From contig JACRJO010000026.1 of the NCBI GenBank assembly GCA_016219985.1, forward strand, positions 1 to 64,000: a stretch of DNA of 64,000 nucleotides. The letters are read 5' to 3'. Position numbers and translations under genes: made by a program. This DNA comes from Sphingobacteriales bacterium (GTDB lineage: Bacteria > Bacteroidota > Bacteroidia > Chitinophagales > Chitinophagaceae). Shown piece by piece: positions 1 through 7,808 of this stretch; the first letter of the stretch is position 1; the number at the start of each line of letters is the position of its first letter. The notes under the pieces were generated by a model, which was not told the DNA's origin, did no database searches, and saw only the letters and a list, made by a program, of their open reading frames with translations.

Positions 1-75
1 CTGTCGAACTTCTTCGTACTCCTTGACAATCAATAGCCATTTGCTGGTCATTAACTGTTGTACGGTCTTTTTCAT
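1..75 (-). CDS. N-terminal fragment of an unidentified protein, cut by window edge
   Basis: An ATG at 75 (minus) opens 25 codons reading MKKTVQQLMTSKWLLIVKEY then EEVRQ, and runs off the left edge. The opening resembles the start of helix-turn-helix transposase or integrase-like proteins of Bacteroidota, but 25 residues are too few to identify it. It is divergent from fumC, with about 200 bases between them. Confidence 0.4.
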   Translation of the reverse strand, partial: MKKTVQQLMTSKWLLIVKEYEEVRQ

Positions 76-247
76 ATGCAACAGTTTATCTAATTTATAA
101 ACTGTTACCGAAATACTGAAGAATTACACGGCAGGCAGGTGTTCAATTCTCAATGTTCATTAAACGACCAGCCCTACTAAAGTAAGGTAATCCCGGGGTA
201 CAGGAAGCGAGGGAAGAAAATCGGAGCAACCGTTTGCCCCTTTGGAC

Positions 248-255
248 TACCTTTG
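248..255 (+). promoter_or_regulatory. Probable Bacteroidota -7 box upstream of fumC
   Basis: TACCTTTG matches the TAnnTTTG consensus of the Bacteroidota primary sigma factor at all fixed positions and lies 25 bases before the fumC ATG. No good -33 TTTG at the usual spacing; the nearest TTTG (233-236) is too close. Confidence 0.5.
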
Positions 256-280
256 CGGAAATTTTTAAATCCCCTTTATT

Positions 281-1681
281 ATGGAATACAGGATCGAAAA
301 AGACACCATGGGCGAGGTAAAAGTACCGGCAACTGCCTATTATGGTGCACAGACCCAGCGCAGCATCGATAATTTCAAAATTGCCCAGGATATCAACCGC
401 ATGCCCAAAGAGATCATCCGGGCCTTTGCCTACCTGAAGAAGGCTGCCGCCCTGACCAACCTCGAGGCGGGCGTGCTCCCCAAAAACAAATCCCTCCTGA
501 TCGGTAAGGTTTGCGATGAGATCCTGAAGGGTAAACTGGATGATTATTTCCCGCTCGTCGTATGGCAGACCGGGAGCGGCACCCAGAGTAATATGAATGT
601 AAATGAAGTGATCGCCTACCGTGGCCATGTGCTGAAAGGAGGCCTGCTGACCGATAAAGACAAATTCCTGCACCCGAATGATGATGTGAACAAGTCACAG
701 TCATCCAATGACACTTTCCCGACCGCCATGCATATCGCCGCCTATAAGATCCTGGTGGAAACCACTATCCCCGGGATCAAAAAGCTCCGGGACACCCTGG
801 CCAAAAAAAGCAGGCAATACATGAAAGTGGTGAAGATCGGGCGGACTCACTTTATGGATGCCACCCCGCTTACCCTGGGACAGGAATTCAGCGGTTATGT
901 ATCCCAGTTAGATCATGGACTGAAAGCTATTAAAAATTCGCTGGCCCACTTAAGTGAACTGGCGCTCGGCGGAACCGCGGTGGGCACCGGGATCAACACG
1001 CCCCCGGATTATGACAAAAAAGTAGCCAAACAAATTGCCGCGCTCACCGGTCTTCCTTTCGTAACGGCTGAAAATAAATTCGAGGCCCTCGCCGCCCATG
1101 ATGCGATCGTGGAAGCCCACGGGGCGCTGAAAACCGTGGCCGTAAGCCTGATGAAGATCGCCAATGATATCCGGATGCTTTCTTCCGGCCCCCGCAGCGG
1201 GATCGGGGAAATCTTTATCCCGGATAATGAACCCGGGTCATCCATCATGCCCGGAAAAGTAAACCCCACCCAGTGCGAGGCGATGACCATGATCGCGGCC
1301 CAGGTGATGGGGAATGATGTGGCCATCAATATCGGCGGCGCCACCGGTCATTTTGAACTGAATGTGTTCAAACCCGTAATGATCTACAACTTCCTGCACA
1401 GCGCCCGGCTGATCGGGGACGGTTGTGTTTCCTTCAATGATAAATGCGCGGTGGGTATTGCACCTATTGAAGCCAATATTAAAAAGCACGTGGACAACTC
1501 GCTGATGCTGGTGACTTCGCTGAACACAAAGATCGGTTACTATAAAGCGGCGGAAATTGCCCAGAAAGCCCATAAACAGGGAACCACGCTGAAGGAAATG
1601 GCAGTGAAACTGGGTTATGTCACCCCGGAGCAGTTTGACGAATGGGTGATACCGGCCAATATGGTGGGCAAGCTGCGCTAA
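281..1681 (+). CDS. fumC: Fumarate hydratase, class II
   Basis: Class II fumarase catalyses the reversible hydration of fumarate to L-malate in the TCA cycle in the cytosol as a homotetramer. The 466-residue product is of normal length and carries the superfamily signature [16 protein letters not shown] with the catalytic loop serine, plus the upstream [14 protein letters not shown] and [16 protein letters not shown] substrate-site segments. The ATG at 281 follows an A/T-rich leader and an upstream TAnnTTTG box. It is a single gene, with a hairpin about 12 bases after the stop. The aspartase and argininosuccinate lyase relatives are less likely given the fumarase-type [18 protein letters not shown] segment. 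Confidence 0.96.
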   Translation: MEYRIEKDTMGEVKVPATAYYGAQTQRSIDNFKIAQDINRMPKEIIRAFAYLKKAAALTNLEAGVLPKNKSLLIGKVCDEILKGKLDDYFPLVVWQTGSGTQSNMNVNEVIAYRGHVLKGGLLTDKDKFLHPNDDVNKSQSSNDTFPTAMHIAAYKILVETTIPGIKKLRDTLAKKSRQYMKVVKIGRTHFMDATPLTLGQEFSGYVSQLDHGLKAIKNSLAHLSELALGGTAVGTGINTPPDYDKKVAKQIAALTGLPFVTAENKFEALAAHDAIVEAHGALKTVAVSLMKIANDIRMLSSGPRSGIGEIFIPDNEPGSSIMPGKVNPTQCEAMTMIAAQVMGNDVAINIGGATGHFELNVFKPVMIYNFLHSARLIGDGCVSFNDKCAVGIAPIEANIKKHVDNSLMLVTSLNTKIGYYKAAEIAQKAHKQGTTLKEMAVKLGYVTPEQFDEWVIPANMVGKLR

Positions 1682-1693
1682 ATGGAGTAATGG

Positions 1694-1733
1694 CAGGGGG
1701 TACGCGGGGATAGATCACCTTGCGTACTCCCTG
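1694..1733 (+). terminator. Hairpin after fumC
   Basis: CAGGGGGTACGC (1694-1705) pairs with GCGTACTCCCTG (1722-1733) with one mismatch in 12. There is no T tract after it, so it is a candidate terminator or RNA-stabilising stem rather than a canonical intrinsic terminator. Confidence 0.4.
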
Positions 1734-1781
1734 TCTCCGTTAACATCATCCGCCTTTTTCCTGTCAGATCGCCTACCGGAA

Positions 1782-2242
1782 GCTAAGAGATAAAGAGTAA
1801 AAAGAGTTAAAGATGGGCTTGATGGCTCATGCATATCGTATGCTGCTTTTTTTGCCTGCAAAGATTTTTAAGGCACCCCGTAAATTGAAAATTCCTCCTG
1901 CTTTTTGATCCACAAAAATTGAGGGTTATGCAAACTGAAAGGCTGTCTTGCCTGGCTTTGCGGGAGACCTTTTGGCAGAAGGTTGCTCATGAAGGGCTAA
2001 GAGATAAAGAGTGAAAAGAGTTAAAGATGGGCTTGATGGCTCATGCATATCGTATGCTGCTTTTTTTGCCCGCAAAGATTTTTAAGACACTCCGTAAATT
2101 GAAGACTTCCCCTGCTTTTTGATTCACCAAAGAAGAGGAGGCTACAAAATTAAAAGCTGTCTTGCCTGGCTTTGCGGGATACTTTTTGGCAGAAGATTGC
2201 CCATGAAGGGATAACAGATAAAGAGGAAAAGAGTTAAAGAGT
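1782..2242. repeat. 214-bp tandem duplication plus partial third copy
   Basis: Unit 1 (1782-1995) and unit 2 (1996-2209) are both 214 bases and align without gaps; the first 70 or so bases differ at only about two positions, the second half is more diverged. A third, partial start (about 2210-2242) repeats the opening AGATAAAGAG...AAAAGAGTTAAAGA. It fills most of the gene-poor 1682-2415 gap. No convincing gene or RNA was recognised in it. Confidence 0.85.
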
Positions 2243-2415
2243 AGGCACTTCACGACCGGGTGGCTGGTGGTTATCGTATTTTTTCTATCGTAAAAAGAGA
2301 AGACTTCCGGGTTTTCACTTTTTTTTGGCCTGAATTGTTTTCTGCGGCCCCTGATTCTCTATACCTTACTGTCCACCAAAAAACCGATACCCTATCATTA
2401 AACAAAGTCCACCTT

Positions 2416-2643
2416 ATGAAAAACAATGCCCAACCCCTCTCCTCCCTGTCTGCCGTAAAGCTGACAGCGGTAAAAAAGGCAAAATCCAGTTCATCAGCGC
2501 AAATTAAATCTGCGTACCTGAAGGCCATTCTTTCAGGCTCCCGTATTGTTTCCGGTTCTGAAAAAGAGCCGCCGGTTGAAAACCCAGACCGGATGGCCGC
2601 GATCCGCTATATCCGCGACAGTGCCGCGATGAAGAAAAAATAA
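2416..2643 (+). CDS. Small basic hypothetical protein
   Basis: A 75-residue reading frame from ATG 2416 to the TAA at 2641-2643. It is rich in Ser, Ala and Lys with a C-terminal run of lysines (AAMKKK); there is no signal peptide, membrane segment or known domain. I prefer this start to an in-frame upstream one at 2260, because the upstream stretch reads as unrelated hydrophobic/aromatic residues and lies against the tandem repeat. A strong intrinsic terminator 38 bases after the stop supports transcription in this direction. Function unknown. Confidence 0.55.
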   Translation: MKNNAQPLSSLSAVKLTAVKKAKSSSSAQIKSAYLKAILSGSRIVSGSEKEPPVENPDRMAAIRYIRDSAAMKKK

Positions 2644-2681
2644 TTATTATCCAGTTCATTTGACCCTGAGCATACTTACCC

Positions 2682-2712
2682 AAAAAGCCTCTGCGAAAAC
2701 GGAGGCTTTTTC
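2682..2712 (+). terminator. Intrinsic terminator after the 2416 gene
   Basis: AAAAAGCCTC (2682-2691) pairs perfectly with GAGGCTTTTT (2702-2711) around a 10-base loop; the 3' arm itself supplies the T run. The symmetric A/T flanks would let it act on both strands. Confidence 0.8.
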
Positions 2713-2842
2713 ATTGTCAGCTATGCTACAAAAAATCCGGAAGCAATAAAACAGCCCCGGCTTTAAAGAATTTTCCCAATAATCAATAATCCAATAATTA
2801 ATAATTCATGCACGGCTGTTCCCGGGCAACTATTCACTACGA

Positions 2843-4522
2843 TCAATTCGCTTTGATAAACTTCACCACCTGCACTTCCATATTGTTCCCGTTATACAGT
2901 TTCAGCATATACGTGCCTGCCATCAGGCCGGATACATTTACAGAAAAATCATTCCGGAAGCTGCTGACCTCCCTGAGTTTGCGGCCATTGATATCATAGA
3001 CCTGCGCCAGCAGGGGTTTGCGCAGTTCCCGTTTACCATGTACCTGTAAAATATCAGTTACCGGGTTTGGATAGATGCTGATCATATCCGCCACCCGTAC
3101 AGGTCCGCTCCCGGGGTTCTCGTCGAGGGACAGAATTACACCCGCATAGGTGTACTCCATAATAGCGCCCCCGTTCAATGTGGCCCCTGCATCACGTGCT
3201 ACATAAAACTTCAATCCATCGGGCGAGATCCGGATCCTCCTGACCCGGTTGCCATCCCCCCGGAAATAGGAAATCGTATCCCCGGCTACATCTGTCCCCG
3301 CGCTGTTCAGCCTTACACGGTAAACTTTATCATGTTTCAACGGGCTGATGAGCAATGAATAATTCCACCCGGGGATGCGGTTTTGCCCGTAAAAGTCCAC
3401 ACTGGAAGAAGCGATCGTCGGCCATAAAGCATTATTAGATTGCGCCATCAGGGCTGGCATGTTCGCAGCTGTCTCAGTGAAAGTGGTAAAGATGGGCTCC
3501 CGGTGCGTGGGTGTGGCCGAACAGAAAGCACTCTCATTGGCACTGGTATTCTGCCCGATCTTAAAGCCATTCACATTATCATCACAATAGCCGGATACCT
3601 GGTCCCACCCGTAATTTTTCCCGGCTTCAATAATATTGATCTCATCATCGGTCCGGTCCATCTGCTCTGTACTGTAGAGAAAATCCGTTCCTGCCACATT
3701 TCCCCATACAAGCCCCTGTGCATTCCGGTGACCCAGGCTGTACACATAATCCTGCGGCGTGATAGAAGAAGCTTCAAAGAAGGGATTGTCATTGGGAATC
3801 CATGCATCCTGGCCCGGATCACCATCACTCTCTGAATTGAGGCGGAGCACTTTCCCTTCCATGATATTTACATTCTGTGCATTCTCCGCACGGGTGGTAT
3901 TTAAAAACTGACCCGCGCCCATATCGCCTACCGTATAATACAACCGGTATTGGGTATGAGCGGCATCCGCTCCCGGTTCGATCACAGGACTAAAAACCAG
4001 TCTTCCTGAATTATGGTCACTGCTGCCCGGGATCGTGCTGAGCATCGTAACCGGGCTGGACAAGGTATTGCCTGAATACGTAAAGCGTACAATTTTTGTA
4101 GTGTAAATGCAACTGGTATTGGTACCCGGGCAACTTCCCTTGTTATAAACATAAGCCGCATATACCCAGGGTTTCGCCGCCCTCACCGCCGCATCAGTTG
4201 AATACAGATTCGGGTGTATGGCCAGTCCCATCAGCCCGCCCTGGGGCTGGTTGGGAGACGCTGCCGTGAAATTGATCGTGCCATCCGTAGCCCGCAGATC
4301 CAGCAATACGGTTTTGGCCCCGGTGGCAATATTGATCCTGGAAATCAGGTAGGATTTATTTTCCGTCACCCACAAAGAATCATTGGGACCGTACAAGACC
4401 TCCCAGGCAGAATTCAGCCCGGATATCACGGTTCTTTTTGTAAAGGGTTCAGTCTGAGCACTTGTATATATGCTGATTACAATAAGGAGAAGGCACAACA
4501 AGGTGAGCCGTGGTTGTTTCAT
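2843..4522 (-). CDS. Secreted PQQ-dependent sugar dehydrogenase-like protein with T9SS tail
   Basis: This is a soluble aldose/sorbosone dehydrogenase-type beta-propeller (GSDH family). A signal peptide ends near Ala-Gln at residue 22-23. The propeller carries the family landmarks: SDHNSGRLVFSP (the catalytic histidine/GGRL region), YSLGHRNAQGLVW (the RNxQGL motif) and DEINIIEAGKNYGWD. The last ~80 residues form a type IX secretion sorting domain (ISIYPNPVTDILQVHGKREL... GLMAGTYMLKLYNG), so the enzyme is probably released or attached at the cell surface. At 559 residues it is longer than the bare enzyme because of that tail. Cofactor use (PQQ) is inferred from the family; no PQQ biosynthesis gene is in the window. 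It is divergent from the gene at 4701. Confidence 0.88.
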   Translation of the reverse strand: MKQPRLTLLCLLLIVISIYTSAQTEPFTKRTVISGLNSAWEVLYGPNDSLWVTENKSYLISRINIATGAKTVLLDLRATDGTINFTAASPNQPQGGLMGLAIHPNLYSTDAAVRAAKPWVYAAYVYNKGSCPGTNTSCIYTTKIVRFTYSGNTLSSPVTMLSTIPGSSDHNSGRLVFSPVIEPGADAAHTQYRLYYTVGDMGAGQFLNTTRAENAQNVNIMEGKVLRLNSESDGDPGQDAWIPNDNPFFEASSITPQDYVYSLGHRNAQGLVWGNVAGTDFLYSTEQMDRTDDEINIIEAGKNYGWDQVSGYCDDNVNGFKIGQNTSANESAFCSATPTHREPIFTTFTETAANMPALMAQSNNALWPTIASSSVDFYGQNRIPGWNYSLLISPLKHDKVYRVRLNSAGTDVAGDTISYFRGDGNRVRRIRISPDGLKFYVARDAGATLNGGAIMEYTYAGVILSLDENPGSGPVRVADMISIYPNPVTDILQVHGKRELRKPLLAQVYDINGRKLREVSSFRNDFSVNVSGLMAGTYMLKLYNGNNMEVQVVKFIKAN

Positions 4523-4700
4523 GGAGGTGAATTTCAGGTCTAATATACTGCTTAGTAATCCCTTTCACAATAGGGCTTTTCACACATTTTACTAATAGTA
4601 AAACCGGCAGGAATTAAGGAATATCTCCTATTGGCCATGGCTGCCCATTAAGCTAACTTTAATATCCGGAGTCTGACCTTGTGAAACTGAAATCCTTTCT

Positions 4701-6998
4701 ATGAAAAAGTCAACACCAACCTGTGTTCCTTCACCCCTTCTTAAAATTCTGACAGTTTTATTGCTGTCCGGAAATGGTCAGGGCTTTGCACAGAATATTG
4801 ACTTTGGTAAAAGTTATATAAATGTTACCAAGGGATTAAATGGCGGCACCGTTGAAACAGGCGACACACTGGAAATCAGGGCTTCGTTTGTGGTTCGTTC
4901 CGGCACCTATGACAGTTGCCGTTACCAGGATGCTGTTCCGGCCGGTACCATTTATATTCCCGGCACCATCCGGGTGCTCACCAATGAAGGAAAAATTTAC
5001 AAACAGCTTACGGATATTTATGGGGACGATCCGGGCTGGATCACCGGCAGCAATATCACCATTCACCTTGGATACAATACAGCAGCAGCCCCTGCCACGG
5101 CTTTCCGGAGAGGAAGAGTAGCCAATACACACAAACCTTCTTTTTACGGGAGCACCTGTATCATGGTGGCTTCCTTCCGGGTAAAAGTGACAGCACTGAC
5201 AGGCAGCAATATAAGTACCGGTGGCGGGAACATGACCTATAAAAGCGGAATTGGCTCTATTCAGACTTTTACATTCCCTGCCAATACACTCAGGGTCTAT
5301 ACCAATTTCGGCATCTGTTCCAATTCCATTGGCGCCAATTCCATCGGCACCGAATTCAACGGGACATTCGGCAGCGGCAAGCCCAGGAACCGCGGCACTT
5401 CCGGGAATGTGCCGGTGGGATACACGTACAATTTCTTTGATGTGAATTCGCCGCAGGATTATTATTACGGCATTGCCAATAATACTTCCACCCGGCAAAA
5501 CTATACCACCTCCAATGCCTGGGCCAAGCCGGATAATTCGAGCCCCACACACCGGGTATTCACCGTATGGGATATTATCGGGGACCATACCGGTGCGGTT
5601 AATCCCGTTACCGGTAATCCTGCAGCAGATACAGTAGCCAATTCCAATGCCGGGTATATGCTGGTCATCAATGCAGCCTATCGTATTGATTCGGCCTTCC
5701 AGCAAACCATTTCCGGTCTATGTCCCAATACCTATTACGAGATTTCCTGCTGGATGAGGAATATCTGTTCCAAATGCGGTTGTGATTCGAATGGGAAAGG
5801 CGCTTCCAATGCTGCCGGCCCCCCGTTTTATATTCCGACAGGTCCCGGTGATTCCTCCGGTGTGGCGCCCAATCTTACTTTTGAAATTGACGGGATCGAT
5901 TATTATACATCCGGCAACCTGCTTTACAACGGCAAGTGGGTAAAAAAAGGTTTTACCTTTCTCACCGGTCCGGTACAAACCAGTTTCACCCTTAAATTTT
6001 TTAATAACGCCCCGGGCGGCGGCGGAAACGACTGGGCGCTGGATGATATTTCTGTTTCCACCTGTTCGCCGAATATGAGTTATTCTCCTTCCCTGACCCC
6101 AACTGTTTGCGACAGCAATGCATTAACTATTTATGATACGGTCCGTTCCTATTTTAATAATTATGTTTATTACAAATGGCAGCGCAGCACCGACGGGGGC
6201 GCCAGCTGGACGGATGTTACGGCCCCCTCAGGCCCGGCGGTACCCGTCTGGAACGGAACGGCCTGGGAATATGTAACTTCCTATACAGTTCCCCCTTCCC
6301 AGACACTGGTAACCAATAACGGTGATCTTTACCGGCTGGTGGTGGCCACAACGGTAGCCAACCTCGCTAATGCCGCCTGTAATTTTACCGATGTGGCAAA
6401 CATCATTACACTGGATGTAATTGATTGCGGTATCCCGCTGGCCACCCGGTTTCTGTCCTTCAGCGGGCAAAAAGAAAACGGGTATGGCGTATTGAAGTGG
6501 GTCACAACAGGGGAAGATGAAGCCCTTTTATTCGACATAGAAAAAAGCGCTGACGGCACCCGCTTCTTCCCGGCAGGTACAGTTAGCAGTCATCCGGGTA
6601 ATGCAGGAGCACAGCAGGCATACGAGTTTACAGATCCCGCCCGGCTGACCGGTCCCAGCTATTACCGGATCAGCATGCGGAACGGGCAGGGGCAATCCAT
6701 CCTTTCCCGGATCATCCGGCTTTCCGTAACCAATGAACCGCTCAGTTTTGTATCGGTGATCAATCCTTTCTCCGGTGAACTGCAGTTTGAAGTAGCCGCT
6801 GAACAAAATGACAGGGCGGAAGCTGAACTGATTGATGCAACGGGAAAAATCATCCGGGTAAAAACCGTTGATTTGTACGGGGGAGTGAACCACCTGCAGT
6901 TTGAAAATACGGCGATGCTGGCCCCGGGAATGTATTTTCTGCGGGTGCGCACCCCCGGTTCAACAATTCAGAAAGCGGTGCTGAAAACAAACCGGTAA
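4701..6998 (+). CDS. Large secreted protein with T9SS C-terminal domain, function unknown
   Basis: 765 residues with a signal peptide (about 1-30, ending GFAQ). Residues ~35-165 look like a DUF11/CARDB-type beta-sandwich (TGDTLEIRASFVVRSGT). The middle contains a Cys-rich segment (RNICSKCGCDSNGKG) followed by a jelly-roll-like region closing with FFNNAPGGGGNDWALDDISV, the usual end of a carbohydrate-binding/MAM-like fold. A PKD/Ig-like part follows, and the C-terminus (SVINPFSGELQFEV ... LAPGMYFLRVRT) is a T9SS sorting domain. It is likely an adhesin or surface protein; no enzyme motif seen. It ends 4 bases before the convergent lspA. Confidence 0.85.
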   Translation: MKKSTPTCVPSPLLKILTVLLLSGNGQGFAQNIDFGKSYINVTKGLNGGTVETGDTLEIRASFVVRSGTYDSCRYQDAVPAGTIYIPGTIRVLTNEGKIYKQLTDIYGDDPGWITGSNITIHLGYNTAAAPATAFRRGRVANTHKPSFYGSTCIMVASFRVKVTALTGSNISTGGGNMTYKSGIGSIQTFTFPANTLRVYTNFGICSNSIGANSIGTEFNGTFGSGKPRNRGTSGNVPVGYTYNFFDVNSPQDYYYGIANNTSTRQNYTTSNAWAKPDNSSPTHRVFTVWDIIGDHTGAVNPVTGNPAADTVANSNAGYMLVINAAYRIDSAFQQTISGLCPNTYYEISCWMRNICSKCGCDSNGKGASNAAGPPFYIPTGPGDSSGVAPNLTFEIDGIDYYTSGNLLYNGKWVKKGFTFLTGPVQTSFTLKFFNNAPGGGGNDWALDDISVSTCSPNMSYSPSLTPTVCDSNALTIYDTVRSYFNNYVYYKWQRSTDGGASWTDVTAPSGPAVPVWNGTAWEYVTSYTVPPSQTLVTNNGDLYRLVVATTVANLANAACNFTDVANIITLDVIDCGIPLATRFLSFSGQKENGYGVLKWVTTGEDEALLFDIEKSADGTRFFPAGTVSSHPGNAGAQQAYEFTDPARLTGPSYYRISMRNGQGQSILSRIIRLSVTNEPLSFVSVINPFSGELQFEVAAEQNDRAEAELIDATGKIIRVKTVDLYGGVNHLQFENTAMLAPGMYFLRVRTPGSTIQKAVLKTNR

Positions 6999-7002
6999 CC
7001 GG

Positions 7003-7767
7003 TTATGATACCTGCATCTTATCACTGATCTCACTGCTGGTTTCCACGGTAACCGGGCCGTCCGGCTGGTTATGCCGTTTAAAGAAACGCTTTTGAAAAA
7101 GCAGTAAGGTGATCACCCCGATGGAAATGGAGGCATCCGCGATATTGAAGATCGGGCTGAAAAATTCAAACTCGTCTCCCCCCACTCCCGGCATCCAGGA
7201 GGGGAAATGCGCTTTGGTAATGATCGGGAAGTATAACATATCCACGACACTGCCGTGCAAAAAAGAGGAATACCCGTTGCCGGAGAAATGGGCTATCCCG
7301 GAATAAGAAATATAATCATTCAGTGTGGTATCATAGTGCAGCCCCTTATCGAAAAACATCCCGTAAAACATGCTGTCGATCAGGTTGCCCAGCGCCCCCG
7401 CATAGATCAGCCCGGCACAAATAATAAAGCCCCGGCTGTATTGCTGCTTTACGATCCGGCCCAGGTACCAGGTACCAAACACGACCGCGCCGAGGCGAAA
7501 CAGGGTCAGGATCATCTTGCCGGTCTCATTCCCGAATTTCCAGCCCCAGGCCATTCCCGGGTTTTCAATAAAATGAAGCCGGAACCAGTCAAAACCCAGC
7601 ACCCTGACCACTTCGCCGGTAGGATGGGACGTCTTGATCCATATCTTCAGCGCCTGGTCGGCGATAATAATTATTGCAATAAGAAAAGCGACTGACCTGA
7701 GTTTCAATGACTGATTTTTAAGGAGCAAATATAAGGAGAAACTGCCATGGCCTTTTGTCAAAAGCAT
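7003..7767 (-). CDS. lspA: Lipoprotein signal peptidase (signal peptidase II)
   Basis: LspA is the inner-membrane aspartyl protease that removes signal peptides from diacylglyceryl prolipoproteins; this window encodes many of its likely substrates. The protein has the expected four hydrophobic segments and both catalytic-aspartate motifs: GNLIDSMFYG and FNIADASISIG. A loop of about 40 residues between them (FDKGLHYDTTLNDYISY...) is longer than in proteobacterial LspA, as is usual in Bacteroidota. The ATG at 7767 gives 254 residues; a shorter start (TTG at 7707) just before KLRSVAFLIAI would remove a non-hydrophobic extension and is possible. It is the last gene of the gldF-to-lspA run, 41 bases after murF-alr. 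Confidence 0.93.
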   Translation of the reverse strand: MLLTKGHGSFSLYLLLKNQSLKLRSVAFLIAIIIIADQALKIWIKTSHPTGEVVRVLGFDWFRLHFIENPGMAWGWKFGNETGKMILTLFRLGAVVFGTWYLGRIVKQQYSRGFIICAGLIYAGALGNLIDSMFYGMFFDKGLHYDTTLNDYISYSGIAHFSGNGYSSFLHGSVVDMLYFPIITKAHFPSWMPGVGGDEFEFFSPIFNIADASISIGVITLLLFQKRFFKRHNQPDGPVTVETSSEISDKMQVS

Positions 7768-7808
7768 CCTAAAACAGGTTACCCGCCCCGGTTCCGGGTG
7801 CCGGGTGT

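Noticed and set aside
1782..2242. CRISPR array
   Set aside because: The units are 214 bases, adjacent and without spacers; no cas gene is in the window.
4836..5705. Long antisense open frame opposite the 4701 gene
   Set aside because: Its protein is low-complexity (Gly, Ile, Cys rich) and mirrors the coding strand's codon bias; the plus-strand gene has signal peptide and T9SS domain.
6990..7004. AACCGGT-A-ACCGGTT palindrome at the convergent stops
   Set aside because: Too short and overlaps both stop regions; may be chance.
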